Below the pieces are notes generated by a model. It was not told the DNA's origin. It saw only the letters and a program-made list of their open reading frames with translations, and did no database searches. The translations under genes were made by a program, and so were the position numbers. Below, in pieces: positions 16,565-25,864 of a stretch of DNA of 64,000 nt. The stretch's first letter is position 1; every line of letters begins with the position of its first letter. Location of the stretch: NCBI GenBank assembly GCA_022823145.1, contig JAJDXS010000004.1, positions 1 through 64,000 of the forward strand. The letters are read 5' to 3'. The stretch is from Gemmatimonadota bacterium (lineage in GTDB: Bacteria; Gemmatimonadota; Gemmatimonadetes; Longimicrobiales; Gaopeijiaceae).

Positions 16565-17671
16565 ATGCGAATCCAGCGGGCTGTCATCCGCGAAATACCG
16601 CTAGAGCTTCGAGAGTACTTCGAGATCAGCAGCGGGGGCACCCGGGCCCGGCGCGCCGTCCTGCTGACCCTGGAGTGCGAGGGAGTTGAGGCGTGGTCCG
16701 AGTGCGTGGCCGGCGAAACGCCGGGGTACACCTACGAGACGACCGACACCGCCTGGTTCGTACTGACCCGATGGCTCCTGCCGGCACTGGTCGGTACGGA
16801 ATTCGAGGACGGCCGCCGACTGCATCCCGTACCCTGGCTGCGCGGCCATCCCATGGCTCGCGCCGCGATCGAAATGGCAGGGTGGGACCTCGAGGCGAAG
16901 CGGCGAAACGTGTCGCTGGCCCGCCTGCTCGGCGCGAACAGGACAGCTGTCCCGGTGGGCGTTTCGATCGGCATTCAAAAGACTGACGATGCGCTGCTGG
17001 AACGGGTTGAAGGGTTTATCGCAGAAGGCTATCGCAAGATCAAGATCAAGATCAAACCGGGTCGCGATGTAGAAATGTTGAGCGCGGTCAGAGAGCGCTT
17101 CCCCGATGCACCGATCATGGCCGATGCAAACTCCGCGTATACCCTCGACCGGGATCTGTCTCGCCTGCAAGCGATGGATCATCATGATCTGATGATGATG
17201 GAACAGCCGCTTTCCCACGAGGACATGCTCGACCATTCACTCCTGCAAGAGCAGATCAGTACACCCGTATGTCTGGACGAGTCGATTCGCTCACCCGGTG
17301 ATGCCCGTCTTGCCCTTCACCTCCAGGCGGGAAGGATCATCAACATCAAGCCTGGCAGAGTCGGCGGATTCGGTCCTTCGATTGCCATACACGATGCCTG
17401 CGTCGAGGCTGGCTGGCCGGTCTGGTGCGGCGGAATGCTCGAATCCGGAGTTGGCCGCGCGTACAATGTGGCATTGGCGTCGCTGCCGGGGTTCACAATT
17501 CCTGGCGACATATCAAACTCGCGGCGCTATTGGGCAAGGGACATTGTATCGCCGGAGTTTGAAATGGTCGGCGGCATGATGCCCGTGCCCGACGGCCCCG
17601 GGATTGGCGTGACTCCCGATGTCGAGCGAATAGAAGCCATGACGGTTCGCAAAGAGGTGTTTGAAGCGTAG
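16565..17671 (+). CDS. Enolase-superfamily enzyme (o-succinylbenzoate synthase / N-acylamino acid racemase type)
   Basis: 368 residues. Active-site residues of the MLE/OSBS group are intact: the KIKIKIKPG strand with the KxK acid/base lysines (~162), MADANSAY (metal Asp), MMEQPLSHED (Glu), CLDESIRSPGD (Asp) and NIKPGRVGGFG (second catalytic Lys). It ends with PGDISNSRRYW and a GIGVTPD motif. The family dehydrates SHCHC to o-succinylbenzoate for menaquinone (MenC) and/or racemises N-acyl amino acids. No other men genes are present here, so the activity cannot be chosen. The nearby M20 deacylases are compatible with an N-acyl amino acid role, but only weakly. Confidence 0.88.
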   Translation: MRIQRAVIREIPLELREYFEISSGGTRARRAVLLTLECEGVEAWSECVAGETPGYTYETTDTAWFVLTRWLLPALVGTEFEDGRRLHPVPWLRGHPMARAAIEMAGWDLEAKRRNVSLARLLGANRTAVPVGVSIGIQKTDDALLERVEGFIAEGYRKIKIKIKPGRDVEMLSAVRERFPDAPIMADANSAYTLDRDLSRLQAMDHHDLMMMEQPLSHEDMLDHSLLQEQISTPVCLDESIRSPGDARLALHLQAGRIINIKPGRVGGFGPSIAIHDACVEAGWPVWCGGMLESGVGRAYNVALASLPGFTIPGDISNSRRYWARDIVSPEFEMVGGMMPVPDGPGIGVTPDVERIEAMTVRKEVFEA

Positions 17672-17674
17672 CCG

Positions 17675-19447
17675 CTAGTGCGATGGTGAAACTCCGCGCA
17701 AGCAGGCAGGACAGAACCGCCAGTGCTTTTCCAGCGGCTCGCCGCACAGGCACACGCTTGCCCGTGGTCGCCCGCACATGGCGCACCCCGCCGCGCCCGG
17801 CGGCAGGGGCTCGCTGCAATTCACGCAGCGGGCGGATACGCTTCTCGTGAGAGCGATGATCTGGCCGGCCTCGTGAGGCGTGGTCACGCCCTGGGCGACC
17901 TGGCGCCGGGCATCGCGCGCCATCGACCCCATGCCGTTGCGTCGGGCAAGGGTGCGCAGGGCCGTGATCGACGCGCCGGCGCTGACGGCGCTGCGGATCT
18001 CGTCGTTGACGACGAGCACTTCGAAGACGCCGCTGCGGCCGCGGTACCCGTCGGTGCAACCCGGGCAATCGGGACTGCCCCGGCCCCAGCACTGCGAACA
18101 CAGTCTCCGCACCAGCCTTTGGCCCACAACGCCGGCGAGGCCACCGGCGATCAGGAAGCGCGGAACCCCCATTTCGACCAGCCTCACAATGGCGCTGGGC
18201 GCATCGACGGTGTGAATCGTCGTCAACACCAGGTGGCCGGTTACGGCTGCCGACATGGCGATCTCGGCGGTCTCGCGGTCGCGTATCTCGCCGACGAGGA
18301 TGACGTCGGGATCCTGCCTGAGAATGGCCCGGAGACCCGAGGGAAAGTCGACGCCGGCCTTGCGGTCGATCTCGACCTGGGCGACACCCGGGAACCGGTA
18401 CTCCACGGGGTCTTCCAGCGTCACGATGTTGATGTTCGAGGCGGCGAGTTCGGCGACGGCCCCGGAGAGAGTCGTGGTCTTGCCGCTGCCGGTGGGCCCC
18501 GAAGCGATCAGCACCCCCTGCCGCCGATCCAGGATCTGCCGCAGTCTCGCCAGATCGCCGGTCGAAAACCCGAGTGACGCGAGGTTCCGTGGAGCGTCGC
18601 CTGGATCGAGGAGGCGCAACACCGCCTTTTCACCCTCGCGCGTGGGGATGGTGGACACCCGTACGGTTAGCTGGGCGTTTCGCCTTCTGATGGCGAATCC
18701 TCCGTCCTGCGGCCGCCGCCTTACCGAGATGTCCAGTCCGGCCATGATCTTCACCCGCGAGATGGCCGCGCGGTGAGTCCCCGGAGGAAGTTCCGTGGCG
18801 GTCACGAGGACGCCGTCGATGCGCAACCGCACCCGCGAGCCCTCGCGCATGGCCTCGATGTGAATGTCGCTTGCACGACCTTCGATCGCATTGGAAATGA
18901 TGTGGTCCACGATTCTGACGACCGGCGCCGCGGTCGCTTCCTCTTCCAGGTTCCGCGTCCTGCTGCGCACCGTGGGCGAGTCCGCCGGCCCGAGGCGGTC
19001 CAGAAGCTCGGGGAGCTCCTCGCCGTAGGACTTCTGCACCGCCTGCACCAGAGCGGAGGATGGGGCGACCACCGCCTCGACGTGGCATCCGGACTGGAAG
19101 GAGAGGTCGTCGATCAGGCCGGCATCGAGAGGGTCGGCCACCGCCACGGTGAGGAGCCGACCGGTGACCGTGAGAGGCAGAACGCCCCTGGAGCGGGCTA
19201 CCGCGGCATCGATCTTTCGCAGGGCCTGCTCTTCGGGCTCGAACGGCGGATCCGCAAAGCCCAGGTCGAGGTGGGACGCAAGGGCCCTCGCCAGCCGGAC
19301 CTCTCCCACGATGCCCCTGCGAAGCAGGACATCACGCAGGCCGCGTCCGGAGCGGCCCTGCTCAGCGCGGGCTTCGTCGAGCGCGGCGGCGGTGAGAGCC
19401 CCGCTGTCCAGCAGCAATTGGCCGAGAAGGCGGTCGTTGGTGGCCAT
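17675..19447 (-). CDS. GspE/PilB-type secretion ATPase with C-terminal zinc ribbons
   Basis: 590 residues. The N-terminal GspE_N (MshEN) domain spans residues ~5-150 (LGQLLLDSGALTAAALDEA). The ATPase then shows SDIHIEAMREG, Walker A GPTGSGKTTT (~325), the Asp box TLEDPVEYRF, Walker B ILVGEIRDRETAEIA, His box TTIHTVDA, and the tetracysteine CSQCWG...DCPGC. After the normal end, ~60 residues add more cysteine knuckles (CVNCSEPL, CAMCGRP, CLCGEP, CPACLRG), an unusual double zinc-ribbon tail. It powers type II secretion or type IV pilus assembly at the cytoplasmic face. No gspF, gspG or pilus genes are adjacent, so its apparatus lies elsewhere. Confidence 0.9.
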   Translation of the reverse strand: MATNDRLLGQLLLDSGALTAAALDEARAEQGRSGRGLRDVLLRRGIVGEVRLARALASHLDLGFADPPFEPEEQALRKIDAAVARSRGVLPLTVTGRLLTVAVADPLDAGLIDDLSFQSGCHVEAVVAPSSALVQAVQKSYGEELPELLDRLGPADSPTVRSRTRNLEEEATAAPVVRIVDHIISNAIEGRASDIHIEAMREGSRVRLRIDGVLVTATELPPGTHRAAISRVKIMAGLDISVRRRPQDGGFAIRRRNAQLTVRVSTIPTREGEKAVLRLLDPGDAPRNLASLGFSTGDLARLRQILDRRQGVLIASGPTGSGKTTTLSGAVAELAASNINIVTLEDPVEYRFPGVAQVEIDRKAGVDFPSGLRAILRQDPDVILVGEIRDRETAEIAMSAAVTGHLVLTTIHTVDAPSAIVRLVEMGVPRFLIAGGLAGVVGQRLVRRLCSQCWGRGSPDCPGCTDGYRGRSGVFEVLVVNDEIRSAVSAGASITALRTLARRNGMGSMARDARRQVAQGVTTPHEAGQIIALTRSVSARCVNCSEPLPPGAAGCAMCGRPRASVCLCGEPLEKHWRFCPACLRGVSPSH

Positions 19448-19525
19448 CGTGCCGGGAAGCTAGGCGGATCGGGGGGCGCCGCCATGGCTGGATGGGACGG
19501 CCGGCCGGGCTGCTCCCGGCGACCG

Positions 19526-20095
19526 CTAAAGACTGGGTGCGTTGGGACGCAGATCGAGGGTGACCTCGGCCGCCACATGGCCGATGTCGGCGCGTTCCTT
19601 GATGGCGTCCCGCAGCCGCGGCTCGATCTTGCGGTAGGCGGCGAGGACACCATCGCGCAGCCGCAGCCGGAGGACCTTGATGGCGTTCACGTCGGGCCGG
19701 CTGGTTCGCGTGGCCTTTTTCGCTTCCTCGAGGTCGTGGGGAGTCACGCCGAACGGCACCACGCCCACATCGTCGTGGCGGTCCGCATCCAGATAGTGAA
19801 TCGAGACGCTGACATCGCCGCGGGCAGTCTGGTGCGATATGTCGCCGATGGCTCGGAAGCGCGCGGCCAAAGGGCCGATCTCCGTGTTCTGCGCCGCGCG
19901 GCGATAGCCGCTTTCAACCAGCGTGAACAAGCGTCGGAGACGCTCGGGAGTTGTCGAGTCGCCGTCCGGGATATCGGTATCCAGCTCCTTGCCCCTTGCC
20001 TGGCGGTCGTTCAGAGACAGCGCCCGCTCCATGTCGCGGCTGCGGGCCCTGTCAATGTTCTCGAGGATCCTGTCCGGGTTGGTCCTGTAGCTCAT
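19526..20095 (-). CDS. Hypothetical protein (189 aa)
   Basis: Family not recognised. The start ATG 20095 follows GAGGTGAG. The protein is soluble, charged and mostly helical at the N-terminus (RILENIDRARSRDMERALSL), then has a mixed region with SVSIHYLDADRHDDVGVVPF, and ends VTLDLRPNAPSL. It has no signal peptide or membrane segment. It lies upstream of the GspE/PilB gene in the same orientation, with a 78-base gap, and is divergent from the secreted protein gene at 20257. High G/C at third positions supports real coding. Confidence 0.6.
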   Translation of the reverse strand: MSYRTNPDRILENIDRARSRDMERALSLNDRQARGKELDTDIPDGDSTTPERLRRLFTLVESGYRRAAQNTEIGPLAARFRAIGDISHQTARGDVSVSIHYLDADRHDDVGVVPFGVTPHDLEEAKKATRTSRPDVNAIKVLRLRLRDGVLAAYRKIEPRLRDAIKERADIGHVAAEVTLDLRPNAPSL

Positions 20096-20256
20096 CTCAC
20101 CTCACGGAAGTCCGTCCTGCCGTTTTCCTGAAGGGCCGAGAACGATAACGCCATCCGGTTTGCCCGGCCAGAATCGGAAAGGTAGCTTGGTGCGGCTGTC
20201 GACGCGCGGACCTCTTCCAGGCTGCCCTTGCCGACACGAGCAAAGGAGTTCTTTGG

Positions 20257-21078
20257 ATGGCGCCAGGAATCACCGTGGCCGCAATGGTCACCCTCATGGC
20301 TGCTTTGGGATCGCCGCTGGCGGCGCAAGCGGGGGCTCCGGCGCTGGCCTACCGCATTCCCGCCGCTGCGGCCGTCACCTACCACGCCACGGACACCCTG
20401 GCGCAGACGTTCACCGGGCCGGGCGGAACGGCAACCTACACACTGGCCACGGACCTGACGCTCGCAACAACGTTCAAAGACGATCCGGGCGGTGTTCGGG
20501 TCACGGCCGATGTCGAGAGCGTCAGCGCGACGATGGCGGCTCCGATGGGAACCGACGCGCTGCCTGTCGAGGTGACCGGCGCCTACGTCTTCGTGCTGCG
20601 ACCGGATGGAGCGGTGGACGAGGTATCGGGACCCGAGATCCCAGGGCCCGCGGAAGCGGCAACGCCCCTGGCCGGCCTCCACCACCAGTGGTTCCCCCTT
20701 CTGCCCGGCGCGGCGGCCGCACCCGGGGACAGTTGGTCCGGCACGGTGACCTGGTCCCACGAAGGGTCCACAAGCAGAACGTCCAGTTCCACCGTATTCG
20801 ACTACACGCTGGTCGGCGACACGACGGTTGCCGGCAGCACTCTGTGGAAGATCTCGTTTGCCGGCCAGGCGGAGTTGACTTCCCGGACGAACCAGAACGG
20901 CACCGACCTGACGACGAATCTGGCAGGCGCCAACTCCGGCTTTGCCCTCTGGGACGATGACCGGGGCCTGCTTCATTCCATTCGAGTCACTTTCGACTAC
21001 AGCGGGACGATGAACACGCCCATGGGAGATCTTCCGATTTCCGTACAGGGGTCGTCGAGCCGCTGGCTGGAGAACTGA
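20257..21078 (+). CDS. Secreted beta-rich protein, paralogue of the protein at 35261
   Basis: 273 residues from ATG 20257 with AAAGGAG upstream. Residues 1-24 are a signal peptide ending SPLAAQA. The mature part is beta-rich: LAYRIPAAAAVTYHATDT, a long strand region with Thr/Ser, FDYTLVGDTTVAGSTLWKISF, and a closing SSRWLEN. The same plan (TLAYRVP..., YTLVGDTVVDGRGLTKI..., VLLENR) is found in the product at 35261, and a fragment survives at 39543. Function is unknown; it would lie in the periplasm or outside. It begins an operon with a Yip1 protein and a TRAP transporter. Confidence 0.78.
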   Translation: MAPGITVAAMVTLMAALGSPLAAQAGAPALAYRIPAAAAVTYHATDTLAQTFTGPGGTATYTLATDLTLATTFKDDPGGVRVTADVESVSATMAAPMGTDALPVEVTGAYVFVLRPDGAVDEVSGPEIPGPAEAATPLAGLHHQWFPLLPGAAAAPGDSWSGTVTWSHEGSTSRTSSSTVFDYTLVGDTTVAGSTLWKISFAGQAELTSRTNQNGTDLTTNLAGANSGFALWDDDRGLLHSIRVTFDYSGTMNTPMGDLPISVQGSSSRWLEN

Positions 21079-21079
21079 A

Positions 21080-21796
21080 ATGGCGGACGACTACACCCAT
21101 TCCCAATCGGCGCTCGGAGCCGAGCCTCCACCCCCTCCCCCGCGGCCCCCGTTCTTCCACAGGCTGTGGATGGTGTTCGCGCAGCCCGGCGAACTCTTCA
21201 AGGCGCTGGCACTCAATCCGGCGTGGTTTCCGATTGCGGTTCTCGTGGCCCTGATCACCGCGGCGATAATGTGGATCCTGCCCGCGGAGCTGTTCCTGGA
21301 GGCGGCGATCGACCGCATCCCGCCCGATCAGGCCGAGGACGCGGCCGCACAGATGGCACAGATGCCCGACATCGTCTTCAAGGGGTTTGCAATGGGAGGC
21401 GCGGCCCTCGTCACCTTCCTCTTCCCCGTCATTCTGAGCGTGGTCACCTACGTGATCTTCGTCTTCATCCGCGGTGACAACTCCACATATCGGCAACACG
21501 TGTGCGTGGTGGCGCACACCGGTGTGATCACCGCCGCCGGCACCGCCTTGAACGCGTTCGTCCAGCTGCGGAGCGGCGATCTGACCAGAACGCTCTCGAT
21601 AGGGACGTTTTTCCCCTTCCTGTCCGACGGCTACTTCGCGGAGTTCCTGCTCGCACTCGACCTGTTCTACCTCTGGGCGGCCGTTGTCGCCGGGATCGGG
21701 CTCGCCTCGGCCGCCCCCGGGCGGAAGGCCGGCTCGACCGCCGCTGTGCTCATCGGGATCGTGGTCGTCACCGCCCTGATAAGAGCGGCCTTCTAG
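21080..21796 (+). CDS. Yip1-family integral membrane protein
   Basis: 238 residues, starting two bases after the preceding stop. After a Pro-rich cytoplasmic N-terminus (EPPPPPPRPPFFHRL) there are about five transmembrane helices (WFPIAVLVALITAAIMWIL, GGAALVTFLFPVILSVVTYV, a long one near 155, DLFYLWAAVVAGIGLA, and a final helix). The N-terminal pattern FAQPGELFKALALNPAWF is typical of bacterial YIP1-domain proteins. Their role is unclear; they often accompany secreted or transport proteins, as here. Confidence 0.75.
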   Translation: MADDYTHSQSALGAEPPPPPPRPPFFHRLWMVFAQPGELFKALALNPAWFPIAVLVALITAAIMWILPAELFLEAAIDRIPPDQAEDAAAQMAQMPDIVFKGFAMGGAALVTFLFPVILSVVTYVIFVFIRGDNSTYRQHVCVVAHTGVITAAGTALNAFVQLRSGDLTRTLSIGTFFPFLSDGYFAEFLLALDLFYLWAAVVAGIGLASAAPGRKAGSTAAVLIGIVVVTALIRAAF

Positions 21797-21803
21797 GCAG
21801 GCC

Positions 21804-23666
21804 GTGGCCTCCGCCTCGAAAGGCCAGGTCTGGCGCCGCCGCGCCATCCTCTTCATCGCCGCGCTGGCCGCGCTGTTCCACCTGTACGGCGCCGGCTTCT
21901 CGCCCTTCACGGCCCTGGTGCAGCGCCCGGTCCACCTGGCCCTCATGGGGACGCTGGCCTTTCTCGGGATCGGGGTCCGCGTGCGGCCGAAGTCGCGGCT
22001 GGGGTGGGGCGTCAACATCGCCTTCGCCGCGGTGCTCGTCGCCTGCGCGCTCTACCTCGTCTCCGAGAACGAGGCGCTCGTGGCCCGCTCGGCGACCCCG
22101 ACCGCGCTGGACCTGGCTGCGGGCGCGGTCGTCGTGGGCGCGGTGCTGCTGCTGGCCAGGCGGGCCACGGGGTGGGGTCTGGTCGTGGTCGCCACGGCCG
22201 CCCTGCTCTACGCGCTTGCCGGACCCTGGCTGCCCGGCATCCTGGCACACCGCGGCTACGGCCCCTCCCGCCTGATCGAACAACTCTTCCTCTCCACCGA
22301 GGGCATCTGGGGCGTCCCGCTCGGCGTCTCGGCGGACTTCGTGTACCTCTTCGTCCTCTTCGGCGCCTTCCTGGACGTCGCGGGCGGGGGCGCGCTGCTC
22401 ATCGCGCTGGCGGACCGTGTCGCCGGGCGCACCCGCGGCGGCCCCGCCAAGACCGCCGCCGTGGCCAGCGCCTTCATGGGATCGCTTTCTGGAAGCGCCG
22501 TCGCCAACGTCGTCACCACCGGCGCCTTCACCATCCCGCTGATGCGTCGCTCCGGCTTCCGCCGGTTCTTCTCCGGCGCCATCGAGGCCGCGGCCAGCAC
22601 CGGCGGCCAGCTCATGCCGCCCGTAATGGGCGCCGGCGCCTTCATCCTCGCCACATGGACCAACATCCCGTACGCGCGCGTAGCCCTGGCGGCGGCCATC
22701 CCCGCACTGCTCTACTACGCCGCCCTCCTCTGGGCCATCCACTTCCGCGCGTGCAGAATGGGCCTCGCGGGGTCCCCCGACGCGCGCGGGGAGCCAGTGG
22801 CGGGACGCATCCACCTCCTGCTCCCCGTGCTGATCATCGTCGTCATGCTGGCGATGGGGCGCTCCCCGATGCGCGCCGCCTTCTGGGGGGTGGTGATCTC
22901 GGTGCTCGCCGCCTACGCGGTGCCCGCCACGCGCCCCGCCGTCGCCGACCTCGTGAAGGCGCTTCGCAAGGGAGCCTCGGGCGCCGTACAGGTGGCGGCG
23001 GCCTGCGCCGCGGCCGGGATCGTGGTCGGGGTGGCGTCGCTGACCGGCATCGGGCTCCGCATGTCCGAGCTGATCGTGGTCATCTCGCAGGGCAATCTGC
23101 TCATCGCGCTCATCCTCACCGCGATGGGGTCGATCGTGCTGGGCATGGGCCTCCCCACCACGGCGGCCTACGTGGTTCTCGCCGCCCTGGGCGCGCCGGC
23201 CCTGGTGGAGCTGGGCGTACCGCTCCTCGGCGCGCATCTGTTCATCTTCTACTTCGGCTGCATCTCCAACGTCACGCCGCCGGTGTCGCTGGCCGCCTAC
23301 GCCGCCGCCGGGATCGCCGACTCTCCCCCCCTCAAGACCGCCTGGACGGCGATGAGTCTCGCCTCTGCGGGCTTCCTCGTGCCGTTCATGTTCGTCTACG
23401 CGCCTCCGCTGATCCTCTCGGGGACCGCGGCCCAGATCGCGACCACCACGCTGACCGCAATGATCGGCGTCATCGCGCTCGCGGGCGCGGTGATCGGCTA
23501 CGTGCGCGCGCCGGTCGGCCCCTGGCGCAGGGTGGTGCTGATGGGCGCGGCGCTCGCGCTGATCACCCCGGGCCTCGTATGGGACGGCGTCGGGTTGGCG
23601 CTATTATTGTTGGCCGGTTTCACAGGCCCGGGCCGCGCACCGACCGCACCGGCCGCACCCGCCTGA
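21804..23666 (+). CDS. TRAP transporter fused permease (DctQM, TAXI type)
   Basis: 620 residues from GTG 21804, with ~16 hydrophobic helices. It joins the small (DctQ-like, ~4 TM) and large (DctM-like, 12 TM) subunits in one chain, as is usual for TAXI-TRAP systems. Recognisable stretches include GVPLGVSADFVYLFVLFGAFL, GSLSGSAVANVVTTGAFTIP, GGQLMPPVMGAGAF, GMGLPTTAAYVVLAALGAPAL and GCISNVTPPVSLAAYAAAGIA. It uses an ion gradient to import an organic acid or amino acid delivered by a periplasmic binding protein, encoded next (81-base gap). Confidence 0.93.
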   Translation: MASASKGQVWRRRAILFIAALAALFHLYGAGFSPFTALVQRPVHLALMGTLAFLGIGVRVRPKSRLGWGVNIAFAAVLVACALYLVSENEALVARSATPTALDLAAGAVVVGAVLLLARRATGWGLVVVATAALLYALAGPWLPGILAHRGYGPSRLIEQLFLSTEGIWGVPLGVSADFVYLFVLFGAFLDVAGGGALLIALADRVAGRTRGGPAKTAAVASAFMGSLSGSAVANVVTTGAFTIPLMRRSGFRRFFSGAIEAAASTGGQLMPPVMGAGAFILATWTNIPYARVALAAAIPALLYYAALLWAIHFRACRMGLAGSPDARGEPVAGRIHLLLPVLIIVVMLAMGRSPMRAAFWGVVISVLAAYAVPATRPAVADLVKALRKGASGAVQVAAACAAAGIVVGVASLTGIGLRMSELIVVISQGNLLIALILTAMGSIVLGMGLPTTAAYVVLAALGAPALVELGVPLLGAHLFIFYFGCISNVTPPVSLAAYAAAGIADSPPLKTAWTAMSLASAGFLVPFMFVYAPPLILSGTAAQIATTTLTAMIGVIALAGAVIGYVRAPVGPWRRVVLMGAALALITPGLVWDGVGLALLLLAGFTGPGRAPTAPAAPA

Positions 23667-23746
23667 ACCCCGATCGCTCCGGCGCACGAACCGGCACCGA
23701 TCCGCACCGAACAGCCCGACACAAGAGCACGACGAGGGTCACCATA

Positions 23747-24700
23747 ATGACGTCACGCAGCCTCCGCCTCGCCGCATCCGCCGCACTCGCCGCCGGGGCC
23801 GCAACGGCTTCCTGCGACCCGCCGCAGGAGTTCCTCAGCCTCGGAACCGCCGGCACGGGCGGCATCTACTACCCGCTCGGCGGCGCCATGGCTGCCCGCA
23901 TGTCGCTGAACGATCCGCTCCGGCAGTACACCGCCGAGGTCAGCGGCGGCTCGGTCGAAAACGTCAACCGCCTTCGCGCGCGGCAGACCGACCTGGCGTT
24001 CGCCACCGGCAACACCGTCTTCGAGGCGGCCACCGGCGGCCAGGACTACCCCGAAGCGGTCGAGGACCTGCGGATTCTGGCCCCCCTCTACCCCAACATG
24101 ACGCACATCCTGGTGTCGCGCGGCTCGACCGCCACCTCGGTGTCGGACCTTGCCGGCGCGAGGGTGTCGGTGGGCGCGGCGGGCAGCGGCACCGAGCAGA
24201 TGTCGCGGCAGATCCTCGAGGCGTACGGTTTCAGCTACGACGACGTGCGGCCCCAGTTCCTCACCTTCAACGAGTCGGCCACCGCGCTCAAGGACGGCGC
24301 GATCGACGCGGCGATCATCTCCGTAGGCTACCCCGCCGCCGCCGTGCTGGAAGCGACCACGACCGGGGGCGCCCGCCTCCTCGCCATGGAGCCGGACCGC
24401 ATCCAGTTCCTGCGCGAGCGCTACCCGTACTTCATCACGGGCGAAATCCCCGGAGGGATCTACCCCGGCGCCGACGAGCCCCTCGAGACTGCCGCGATCA
24501 TGAACTGGGTCGTCGGGATGGCCGACCTCCCGGAGCAGGTCGTGGACGGTGTGCTGCGCCTCCTGACCGACGACCGCGAGGTGCTGGCCCAGGTCCACGA
24601 AATGGTCGACCAGATCGACATTGCCCGACTGCGCGAAGCGCCCATCCGCCTGCACCCGATCACGCAGAACTGGGTTGACCTGAACCTCGAGCAGCAATGA
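23747..24700 (+). CDS. TAXI-family TRAP transporter solute-binding protein
   Basis: 317 residues from ATG 23747. The signal peptide ends at ATASC, so it is a probable lipoprotein (Cys ~23) rather than a freely soluble binding protein. TAXI features: LGTAGTGGIYYPLGGAMA, TGGSVENV-like SGGSVENVNRL, DLAFATGNTVFEA, GARVSVGAAGSGTEQMSR, and DAAIISVGYPAAAV. It captures the substrate for the fused permease encoded before it; glutamate-type or other small acids are typical but not provable. Its last codon overlaps the aminotransferase start (ATGA). Confidence 0.92.
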   Translation: MTSRSLRLAASAALAAGAATASCDPPQEFLSLGTAGTGGIYYPLGGAMAARMSLNDPLRQYTAEVSGGSVENVNRLRARQTDLAFATGNTVFEAATGGQDYPEAVEDLRILAPLYPNMTHILVSRGSTATSVSDLAGARVSVGAAGSGTEQMSRQILEAYGFSYDDVRPQFLTFNESATALKDGAIDAAIISVGYPAAAVLEATTTGGARLLAMEPDRIQFLRERYPYFITGEIPGGIYPGADEPLETAAIMNWVVGMADLPEQVVDGVLRLLTDDREVLAQVHEMVDQIDIARLREAPIRLHPITQNWVDLNLEQQ

Positions 24701-25863
24701 CCCCCGGGCTCCCCTGCCAGCGCGGCCACTTCTCGATCCCGGACGACTTCCACTACCTCAACTGCGCCTACATGGGACCACTGCCGCTGGCCGCCGAACG
24801 CGCCGGAATCGCCGGCCTGCGCGCCAAGCGCTTTCCACAAGCCATTGCCCCACAGGACTTTTTCCGCCCCGTCAACGCAGTCCGCGAGCGTTTTGCCCGC
24901 CTGATCGGAGCGCCGGATCCGAACCGCGTCGCCACCGTGCCCTCGGTCTCGTACGCCGTCTCCACGATCACCCGAAACACATACCCCCCCGGGGGATCCA
25001 ACATCGTCATCGTCCACGAGCAGTTTCCTGGCAACGTCTACCCGTGGAGGCGTCTGGTGGGGGAAAAGGGCGGCCATCTCCGCGTGGTGACGCCCCCACG
25101 CGACGGTGGGCGGGGCGCCCGATGGAGCGAGCGGATACTCGACCACATCGACGCGGCCACGGTGGCCGTCGCAATGGGTACCGTGCACTGGACGGACGGC
25201 ACCCGGTTCGACCTCGCCGCGATCCGCGAGCGCACCCGCGAGGTCGGGGCCGCCCTCGTCCTCGACGGCACGCAGACCGTCGGGGCCGCACCGATCGATG
25301 TCGTCGCGCTCGACCCCGACGCCCTCATCGTCGCCGGCTACAAGTGGCTGCTGGGCCCCTACTCGCTCTCGCTCGCGTGGTTCGGCGACCGCTACCTGGA
25401 CGGCATCCCGCTCGAAGAGACCTGGATTGGCCGGCGCGGCTCCGAGAACTTCGCGGGACTGGTCGACTACGCCGACGACTACCAGCCGGGCGCCCTGCGC
25501 TTCGACGTCGGCCAGCGCAGCAACTTCGCCCTCGTCCCCGCGTTGTCGGCCTCGCTGGAACTCATCCTCGAGTGGCGCCCCGAACGCGTCGCGGCCTACT
25601 GCACCGCGCTCATGGACGGCGCCTTCGAGCGGCTCCGCGCCCTCGGCCTGCGCGTCGAGGAGACGCCCTGGCGCAGCCCCCACCTCTTCGGCCTCGGCCT
25701 CCCGCCCGGCGCCGACCTCGAACGCCTCGAGCGGGCGCTCGCGCGGCACCGGGTCGGCGTGTCCTTTAGGGGAAGCAGCGTGCGCGTGTCCCCCAACGTC
25801 TACAACACCCGGGATGACGTCGAGGCGCTGATCGCGGCGTTCGGCGAAGCGCTGGCGGGCTGA
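24697..25863 (+). CDS. Class V aminotransferase / cysteine desulfurase-like PLP enzyme
   Basis: 388 residues. The PLP fold type I features are LVLDGTQTVGAAPIDV (Asp binding the pyridine N) and VAGYKWLLGPYSLSLAW (Schiff-base Lys). It starts with HYLNCAYMGPLP, typical of the kynureninase/isopenicillin-N-epimerase-like group of class V enzymes rather than IscS. It is translationally coupled to the TAXI binding protein, which suggests that it processes the imported substrate (inference). It ends one base before the convergent DUF192 gene. Confidence 0.85.
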   Translation: MTPGLPCQRGHFSIPDDFHYLNCAYMGPLPLAAERAGIAGLRAKRFPQAIAPQDFFRPVNAVRERFARLIGAPDPNRVATVPSVSYAVSTITRNTYPPGGSNIVIVHEQFPGNVYPWRRLVGEKGGHLRVVTPPRDGGRGARWSERILDHIDAATVAVAMGTVHWTDGTRFDLAAIRERTREVGAALVLDGTQTVGAAPIDVVALDPDALIVAGYKWLLGPYSLSLAWFGDRYLDGIPLEETWIGRRGSENFAGLVDYADDYQPGALRFDVGQRSNFALVPALSASLELILEWRPERVAAYCTALMDGAFERLRALGLRVEETPWRSPHLFGLGLPPGADLERLERALARHRVGVSFRGSSVRVSPNVYNTRDDVEALIAAFGEALAG

Positions 25864-25864
25864 G

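Noticed and set aside
16565-17671. Assigning menC to the enolase-family gene
   Set aside because: No menaquinone genes are in the window, and the same motifs occur in N-acylamino acid racemases.
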